A stretch of 23,601 nucleotides of DNA from Carex sylvatica (taxonomy: Eukaryota; Streptophyta; Magnoliopsida; Poales; Cyperaceae), in assembly GCA_964058845.1 (NCBI GenBank), contig CAXKVR010000797.1:1-23601 (forward strand). The letters are read 5' to 3'. Both the position numbers and the translations under genes were made by a program. Positions 17,777-23,601 of this stretch are shown in pieces; the first letter of the stretch is position 1, and each line of letters begins with the position of its first letter. The notes under the pieces were generated by a model that saw only the letters and a program-made list of their open reading frames with translations, searched no databases and had not been told where the DNA came from.

Positions 17777-17956
17777 GAATTCGCATCTTCTGAGATATCT
17801 CATATTTTGCGTGACTTTTTGGAAATTTTCAACCGTTTAATGACGTTCTGCACGAATCTCAAAGCTCTAATAATACTGGACCCTGTGATATTCCCGAATA
17901 GGCACCGGACATGTCGGTCACGCAAAAAAATGAGATATCTCTGAGGATACACACTC
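17777..17956. mobile_element. Small MITE (180 bp) with perfect 9-bp target duplication
   Basis: The left terminus is GAATTCGCATCTTCTGAGAT and the reverse-complemented right terminus is GAGTGTGTATCCTCAGAGAT. Both continue into ATCTCAT, a T-rich stretch and TTGCGTGAC, giving terminal inverted repeats of about 39 bp with the best-conserved part inside. GAAAGATAT lies on both sides (17768-17776 and 17957-17965). The 9-bp duplication and GA-starting end suggest a Mutator-like MITE. An 88-codon open frame (17678-17944) crosses its left border, which argues against that frame being a gene. Confidence 0.9.
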
Positions 17957-17965
17957 GAAAGATAT

Positions 17966-18564
17966 AATCATATAAGACTCAATAAATTAGGAGGAGAGAA
18001 CATAGTTTATTTCATCAAAAGTGGAAGATTCACTAGTGAAATGAAAATATATCCCAAATGTATATATATGAGTGATTCTGAAAATCTGAATTTAAAATAT
18101 CAATGATACATTTACTTTTAACAGAATAAATAAATGATATCTTTTAAATTGAGAAGAATATGTATTAATAAATAAGCAGAACGACTGAACACAAAAACTA
18201 TAAATTCTTCTTCTGCTGGCAAAATAGATTAAATTTAAAAGAATATTTGAAAAGTTGAAAAGCCACTAATGATTCCCAAGGTTTAATTAGTGCTGAAATA
18301 CCACCAGTAATCTTGCAACATAGATTATACTGCACATTCTTCATTGAATGCTGAAAGCACATGTTTAAAATCAAAAGAATAATGTTTGTCAATTGATAAA
18401 TATAATAATGAAAATTGAAAAAGATGACTACTAGTTATAAGCGATGGATCGAGCTTACCAACGGGGAGAAACCTTTTTTCTTTAAATGTTCGGAATTGCA
18501 TCATTGTTCATTGTATCATGTGCATATAAGTGAGATTTTATATAATTAGTTTAATAGAAAAAAA
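17966..18564. other. Unassigned AT-rich DNA
   Basis: No element ends, RNA gene or convincing reading frame. The 64-codon minus frame at 18198-18392 is ordinary AT-rich sequence. Confidence 0.5.
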
Positions 18565-19490
18565 CTTCTAATTTTGTCTAACTTTAATTTGCAACACTCA
18601 TATCTAAGTTTTTAAAGTTCTGTTTTTAACTTTTATAATGTTACTCGCAAGCATTTAAATTTTCAAGCCAAAACATGAAAGATTTCTTTCTTTCACTCTT
18701 TTTTTTTTTTTTTTAATCATTCTTATCTATTTTTTTGACGATACATGATGAATTTTACAAATATAAAAAGATGAACGTTTTCTACTCAATTTTCTCTTTC
18801 AAATGAGATTCATGAAAAAAATATTTTTGAGTTATTTTCAAGTCTTTTTTTAAAGTAAATCTCAAAAGCACTTTAAATTTTGAAGCTTTTAAATATTAGT
18901 CTACAACCATTTAAACTACTACTTTCAAGTTTTTAAACCTATGATGCCAATCATATAGCATCACATGTTTAAACATCTGTCTACAACCGTTTAAGTAGTT
19001 GTGTCAAGCATTTAAAATAGTTGTGTCAAATGTTTTTTAAATAGTTTTCATTTTAGGTTTAAAAGTTGTAGAGTGAGGTTTAAAATTTTGAGAATTTGAA
19101 GTGCTCATGTGCTTTACTTTAAAAATAATAAAAAATAATGACTTGAAAAAAACTTAAAAATATTCCTTCATGGATCTCATTTGAAAGAGAAAATCAAGTA
19201 GAAAATATTTGTATTTTTATATTTGCAAAATTCATCATGTATCGTCAAAAAAATAGACGAGAATTATCAGAGAAAAAAGAATTGGGTGAAAATAATATTT
19301 TTTTTTTGGCTTGAAGATAAAAATAGTTAGAAGTTAAAACTATTCAAATTTAAAATTTAAATGTTTGCAGATAGATGTTTAAATACTTGTGAGTTGCATT
19401 GTAAAATATTGAATATGAGCATACAAGTTAGACATTAAATACTTAGGAGGTGCACTCAGAAATTTATTTGGGAGAAATTAATCAGGCTCC
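18565..19490. mobile_element. Large foldback element, GGAGCCTGAT end (about 0.93 kb)
   Basis: The left arm (18565-18900) and right arm (19080-19490) are inverted copies. Paired phrases include TTTTTTTGACGATACATGAT, GAATTTT.CAAATATAAAAA and TTTTCTCTTTCAAATGAGAT. The right end reads ATTAATCAGGCTCC; the matching GGAGCCTGAT is missing on the left, so the left end is eroded and its position approximate. The centre has short repeats of TAGTTGTGTCAA and CTACAACC.TTTAA. A single arm of the same family lies at 11790-12290. Confidence 0.8.
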
Positions 19491-20218
19491 TTAAAATTAA
19501 TCATATATCAATTAAATTTTTTGGGTTGTTATTTTCAACGCATAATTTGAGTTATTAGGAGCAAAAAGAACTCTTTCTTCTAAATACCGTTTCGTTTTTG
19601 CCCTTCTTAAAATCTTTCTTATGTTTTGCTTCTAACTAAATGCCGCAATAATTAAAAAATTAAATATGCAAGTAATTTAGTTATAAGCAAGCAGTGCAGC
19701 ATATAAGGAAACGTTCAATACAATGGTTGAATTTAAATGTTTGAAAAATATAAAGTTTATTGTTATTTTAAAATATATTCGATATAATGTCTTATTTTCT
19801 ATGCTATATGTATTTCACCATTAAAAAAATTTCTCCTCTTTTATTTATTTTTTTATCATGATTAATTATGTGTAATTATAATTACATATTAAATTTATCT
19901 ACACAAAGAAATAAATTAGCATCAATTAAATCATTTTCATAAATAAAGTTCAAAATCAACATCAATATATTTTTTTTTTTGATAAAGTGGGAAAACCCAT
20001 CATTTTCGATTGAAACTAAAAGAATTCATGCTGCTACAAACTAAAAATGAAGTTAGTAACAACTTACTAAAAACCATTATACTAATGCAATGCAAAACAA
20101 CATATAAGTACTAGCATGAAAAGCATGCTCACAGAGCAACAAAAATAACACCACATAGCTAAAACATCCGAAATTTTTAAATATATCATACTCTCAAAAA
20201 AGATAAATCAAACAATCA
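19491..20218. other. Unassigned AT-rich DNA with a possible poly-A-ended insertion
   Basis: A T-run at about 19970 is followed by GATAAAGTGGGAAAACCC. On the minus strand this reads GGGTTTTCCCACTTTATC followed by poly-A, as at the 3' end of a LINE, SINE or processed transcript. No reverse transcriptase, promoter boxes or target duplication could be found, so this stays a suggestion. The rest is unassigned. Confidence 0.3.
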
Positions 20219-20392
20219 CGATCTCCTAGGTGCGGCCACCTTTTTTCGGGCCGCATCTAGGAAATGCGGCCTCCCTTTTTTTTTTTTTTTTTTCTCCCGT
20301 TCAGATTGAACTACACGAGAAGGAAAAAAAAAAGTGGCCACATCCCCTAGATACGGTCCGCAAAGAAGTGGCCACATTTTTGGATGTGGCCA
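20219..20392. mobile_element. GC-rich short foldback element
   Basis: The left arm GTGCGGCCACCTTTTTTC, GGGCCGCATCTAGG, AAATGCGGCC mirrors the right arm GTGGCCACATCC, CCTAGATACGGTCC, GCAAAGAAGTGGCCAC. A T-run on one side pairs with an A-run on the other around an unpaired centre. The GGCC-bearing motif recurs three times per arm, so several alternative pairings are possible. Ends are uncertain and no target duplication was identified. Open frames on both strands (20216-20451) simply read through the palindrome. Confidence 0.7.
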
Positions 20393-20479
20393 TGTCAAAA
20401 TTCAAAATTTTCAAAAAACGTGGTGGTTTGATTTATCTTTTTGGGGTTTAAAAATTTCGGCTAAAATATAGAACACTAC

Positions 20480-20588
20480 TCAATTCAATCCAGAGCCATT
20501 AATAGCTCGATACCAAGCATTCCATCTTCCTGTGTTGCCTCCTCTTCCTCTTGATTGATTTCTTTCTCTGCCTCTATGAGGCTCAAAC
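20480..20588 (-). pseudogene. Possible terminal exon with RG-rich end, broken by the LTR
   Basis: On the minus strand this is GC-richer than its surroundings. One frame reads GRERNQSRGRGGNTGRWNAW and then YRAINGSGLN before a stop (20480-20482). A second frame reads an acidic EEEEATQEDG tail. The upstream side ends at 20589, exactly where the LTR-like region seems to start (TGTTACG at 20590). A gene end cut by a retrotransposon is therefore one reading; a splice acceptor (ACAG at 20589-20592) is the other. I do not recognise the protein. Confidence 0.25.
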
Positions 20589-20783
20589 CTGTTACGTTAT
20601 GAAATTCTTTACAATTTATTTTTAAATATTTTAAAAGTAAGAATCGAAAATCGTGCTAATGAAATAGAAATTTAAACCTTAAATAAGGTCTCCCTCGGTA
20701 AGCAAGTTAAGTGTGAATCGAAACGGCGTCGAAAATACGAAATTCTGACTATTTACAGGTTCAGTGCGTCTCCACTAGTAGTG

Positions 20784-21168
20784 AGTGCGGATAACCGATC
20801 CGCACTGGATCCTATTTTTCCTTAAATGATTTTTTGAAATTCTTCTAGTGCGTCCGCACTGGTGGTGAGTGCGGATGGATGATCCGCACTGACTCAATAT
20901 CTGTATTGGCTGAATTTTCTGAAATTTGACTAAGTCCTGAGTGCGGGTGTCTTGACCCGCACTGAAATTCAATGCGAACGTATTAGGCTCGGACTTTTCT
21001 TATTCAATATCGTTTTCATGAAAATTTGACTAAGTACTGAGTGCGTCCCCACTGTACGTGAGTGTGTCCACACTGGAGTATTTTTCTGTATTGTTTTGAA
21101 CTGCCGAAATTCTGCCAAGTACTGAGTGCGGGTGGCCGACCCGCACTGAATTGGAGTGCGACCGCACT
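20784..21168. repeat. Array of short GC-rich hairpins (AGTGCGG...CCGCACT)
   Basis: Perfect 9-bp stems occur at 20784-20806 (AGTGCGGAT/ATCCGCACT, 5-base loop), 20868-20890 (same stem, 5-base loop), 20940-20963 (AGTGCGGGT/ACCCGCACT, 6-base loop) and 21125-21147 (same stem, 5-base loop). Shorter ones of form AGTGCGTCCGCACT occur at 20847-20860, 21061-21074 (AGTGTG version) and 21155-21168. They are separated by a recurring spacer with CTGAAATTTGACTAAGT-like sequence. Loops vary while stems are kept, which suggests either selection or homogenisation. Confidence 0.88.
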
Positions 21169-21194
21169 CAGGGTGTCTTTTAACCAAAACTCAG

Positions 21195-21300
21195 ATTTTC
21201 TTTTTCTCTTTCTCTTTTTCCCCTCCACCCCCTTCCCTGTTTTCCTGTGAGCTCCGCCCAAAGAGAGAAGAAAATAGAGAGAGAGAGCTCTCTCTCCCTC
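21195..21300 (+). promoter_or_regulatory. Pyrimidine-rich tract and GA/CT palindrome, possible promoter/leader
   Basis: A long C/T run (TTTTTCTCTTTCTCTTTTTC and CCCTCCACCCCCTTCC) is followed by GAGAGAGAGAGCTCTCTCTC. Pyrimidine patches lie near transcription starts in plants, and this one is just downstream of the hairpin array. No clear TATA box is seen close upstream, so the role is inferred from composition. Confidence 0.35.
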
Positions 21301-22404
21301 CAAATCGCACTAAAGTTTGAGAAATCAAAGGTAGAAGCGAGAAATTGGCTATGGATCTCGTCTAACCCTCATATTCGGTATTATTTTCTCTCATCTTCTC
21401 TCTCGAAACCTCAGATTTCTCGATTGCTCGAGTTTTTATTTTAAACTCGAGATTTGTGTTTGAATTGCTTGTAGACTAGCTCCTTGAGCTTCTTTAATTG
21501 TTTATTTGTCGATTATATTCCCAATTTCATCTCGATTTTGAATTTTTTCTTTTAGGGTTTTCATGCAAAACTGAAAGTGGGAATAATCGAGATTTGTTTA
21601 GTTTAATCCAACCAATTAGACTTGTAATCAGTAGGGTTACTTCTTGATCTTGAAATGCTAGAACGTGTAACGGTTAATTTGAGGTTTCGACCAAATTAGG
21701 GTTAATTGATCGGTAAATCAAATTATTATGGGAACCAAAAATAGAGAACCGATACATGAATTGTTACCAAATAAAAATTGTATATGGTTAGAGGACCTAG
21801 AGGTAAATGTGTGAAGTTTTAGAGATTTTGAGTAAGAAAGAAGTAATCAAAAGAATCGATACCAAAGCATAGAAATTGGTTAAGAAATGTGTAAGCCAAT
21901 AAATGAACTCGAGTAAGTATCTCGACCGTTGAACCAGAATAAAACCAAGTATACATGTAACATAGGTGTAGGCTCGGTCGAGCAGGAATTCACGGGACAA
22001 TTCGAGACGTTTGATCTATAATTACGCAATACAGTCGTCATACACAGGTGCGGGATTTTTGGACTTGTTTGATATTTTACTTTCAGGAATTAAACTGTTT
22101 ATTTGTTTGTCATGTTGAATATCTGATTGATTGCATCATTGAATTGCGTGAATCATTTGCATAATCTAATCAAATTAAACTCGAATTGAATTGACTTGAA
22201 TGATTTGCATACTGGTATTGTTGTTGGTTGTGTCGATCTGTTATGATCTCATTATGGTTGAGAGTCACCACGAATTGCTGATTGAGAAGGATTTACGAAG
22301 TTGAGCTGTGATAGCTGACTTTAATCCCAGGATCCTTCTAGCGCTTTAGGTGAACAGCTCTTATGGTTTCCCAGTACCGGTTAGGACGAGGGGTGGGTGA
22401 TTGT

Positions 22405-22440
22405 ATTGATTGTGATTGTGATTGTGATTGTGATTGTGAT
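22405..22440 (+). repeat. (GATTGT)n hexanucleotide repeat
   Basis: About five perfect GATTGT units ending in GATCGT. The QSQSQS frame on the minus strand is a translation of it. Confidence 0.9.
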
Positions 22441-23025
22441 CGTGGGTGACATGTGTAACGTCTGTGGTTCGGTGGCATTCTCCTACGTGTTAATACATTT
22501 GGACAATCAATTGAATAATACGAATATTGAAATAATTTCAAAGTGAATTTTCTTTATATGATTTGAACCATACCTTAGAAAATGGTTAAGCCAAGCGAGT
22601 ACAGATGGGTGTCAGATAAATGGTCCAACTCGGTGGAACGTTTGTAGGTGTCAGTAACCCTACAGACGAGGGTCAGATAAAGGGTCCAGCTCGAAAGAAC
22701 ATCAGTAGTGGCTACAAGCCATAATAAATGAGTTAAGCCAAACATGTGTGTTTGTTTGTTTGAACTTCATTTTGGAAATTCCGTTAATTGTGATTCAGTT
22801 GGTTTGTTTGTTGTCGAGCATGTGCATTTCTTTACTTATGAATATGTATCTATTTGAATTCCCATTGTATGGGTCTCATTTTTGAATATGGATTTTGATC
22901 GCAAGTCTAATAATCTAAACTGTGGCAAATTCGCACTGAGAATTTATTCTCACCCCCTCCCTTTGGGATATTTTACAGATTCTGGTGCGACTGATTCAGG
23001 AGAGGCACGCGACTAGTGAAGAATG

Positions 23026-23601
23026 TGTGTTTTGAAAGTTATCTTTTAATAATAATTTATATGTTGTTCATAATTTTATTACGAATGTTATTATTCTTGT
23101 TCCTTGAGATATATATGTTATATCTTTGAAAATATTCAAGAAGATGCTCTTGGTCTTGAATTATAGAACTCCTAAGATGAGACATATTTAATCATTAAAT
23201 AAGTTCGCGATCGTGGTAATTAAGAAGGAACATTAATTACCGAGGAAGATAGTCATGTAGATTAAAGTACATTGAAGTTCTATAAATGTTGATAAGGGAT
23301 TATCATTTAATTACATGAATATATAAAAAAGTGTATTTTATATATTGAACGTGACCTAAATGAATGGAATATTATATGGATTGTGTTTTGTGTCATTAAT
23401 ATTTTCATTGTGTCTTTAGAATCTTAGATATGAGATGTGTAGGTTTTTCACATGAGAAGTATATAATGTGATTGCTATTTAAATACTATCTTGTGATAGG
23501 AATAAAATAGTAGTTCATTGTGTACGTGCGGGAGAAATCTATATGTTAATATTATCATTGTCCCTCAATTTGAGTTATGATATTACTGGGCTCCTTGGTA
23601 A
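23026..23601 (+). mobile_element. 5' part of a second LTR related to the solo LTR
   Basis: Blocks in the same order and spacing as the solo LTR at 6352-8308 are present. CGTGGTAATTAAGAAGGAAC lies at 23212 (CGAGGTAATTAGCAGGAACA at 6555). GTGTCATTAATATTTTCATT lies at about 23390 (6730 in the solo LTR). ATTGTCCCTC followed by ACTGGGCTCCTTG lies at 23557 (6904). Extrapolating the spacing puts the start near 23005-23030; TGTGTTTTGAAAG at 23026 is the best TG start. The window ends inside it, so whether it is a solo LTR or part of a full element is unknown. It appears to have inserted into the preceding LTR. Confidence 0.75.

Larger units (their letters stand above)
20590..23025 (+). mobile_element. 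Long LTR-like region, probably Ty3/gypsy (Tekay-like), incomplete
   Basis: It starts TGTTACGTTATGAAATTC, resembling the TGT.ACG...GAAATT start of Tekay/Del-type LTRs. It then holds an array of hairpins with CGCACT arms (20784-21168), a pyrimidine-rich tract (21195-21245), and long T/G-rich untranslated-looking sequence. The near-terminal stretch TTCTCACCCCCTCCC, TTTTACAGATTCTGG, GCGACTGATTCAGG is of a kind I associate with the 3' part of such LTRs. A (GATTGT)n repeat (22405-22440) and a diverged pair GTCAGATAAATGGTCCAACTC / GTCAGATAAAGGGTCCAGCTC type are included. No gag or pol is present. The right end is not seen; another LTR seems to begin at about 23026. Family assignment is from memory of such elements. 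Confidence 0.55.

Noticed and set aside
17678..17944. 88-codon frame that could be a small protein
   Set aside because: Most of it lies inside a MITE with a clear 9-bp target duplication, and it crosses the insertion border.
18565..19490. Coding remnant such as a transposase between the arms
   Set aside because: The centre is only about 180 bp of short AT-rich repeats with stops in all frames.
19965..20060. Definite LINE or SINE insertion
   Set aside because: Only the poly-A-like end on the minus strand is visible; no target duplication, promoter boxes or coding region support it.
21016..21303. 95-codon minus frame, the longest in the window
   Set aside because: It reads the LTR hairpin array and the complement of the pyrimidine tract; the K/R-rich part comes from the CT-rich run.
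1..23601. tRNA, rRNA, organelle-derived or viral sequence
   Set aside because: No tRNA A/B boxes with a cloverleaf, no rRNA motifs, and no recognisable plastid, mitochondrial or viral genes were seen by eye.

Overview
The window looks like nuclear DNA from a flowering plant, probably a eudicot. It is very AT-rich and full of (TA)n and (CT)n microsatellites. It is packed with foldback MITEs, carries LTR-retrotransposon pieces, and has no open reading frame longer than about 95 codons. I see no intact protein gene, no tRNA or rRNA and no CRISPR array. Genus cannot be told from the sequence. The window is best read as intergenic DNA built by repeated, nested transposition.

Layout. Positions 1-5438 are mostly unassigned AT-rich DNA. 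They hold a possible spliced exon at the extreme left (minus strand), a GC-rich 32-bp tandem repeat (about 860-1016), a small hairpin (2544-2611) and a degenerate Helitron-like 3' end (4444-4472). Positions 5439-11436 form one large nest. Two diverged inverted arms (5439-5640 and 11268-11436) flank TA-rich microsatellite into which at least six palindromic MITEs have inserted. Where boundaries are clean, the MITEs carry 9-bp target duplications made of microsatellite sequence. One MITE is itself split by a 1,957-bp solo LTR with a perfect 5-bp target duplication (CCAAA). Two others form a pair whose inner flanks match each other and whose outer flanks match each other. Positions 11790-12471 are a chimera of two half-elements. 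Positions 12472-13971 alternate (CT)n(TA)n tracts with further foldback elements.

Positions 14109-14498 are a MITE with a perfect 9-bp duplication. Positions 14804-16240 hold a possible Helitron end followed by a diverged repeat of about 180 bp, interrupted by a hAT-type MITE with a 7/8 matching 8-bp duplication. Positions 16244-17522 are three elements joined or nested. A 180-bp MITE at 17777-17956 has a perfect 9-bp duplication, and a 0.9-kb foldback lies at 18565-19490. A GC-rich foldback (20219-20392) and a possible terminal exon (20480-20588, minus) precede a long LTR-like region (20590 to about 23025). That region carries an array of short hairpins and resembles Ty3/gypsy Tekay-type LTRs. 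The window ends inside a second LTR (from about 23026) related to the solo LTR at 6352-8308.

The main result is a set of Mutator-like foldback MITEs. Several share a conserved internal arm but have different termini, and they target TA-rich microsatellites, so one locus has grown by insertion into insertion. Family names come from structure (target-duplication length, termini, palindromy) and remembered family features; no database search was possible.
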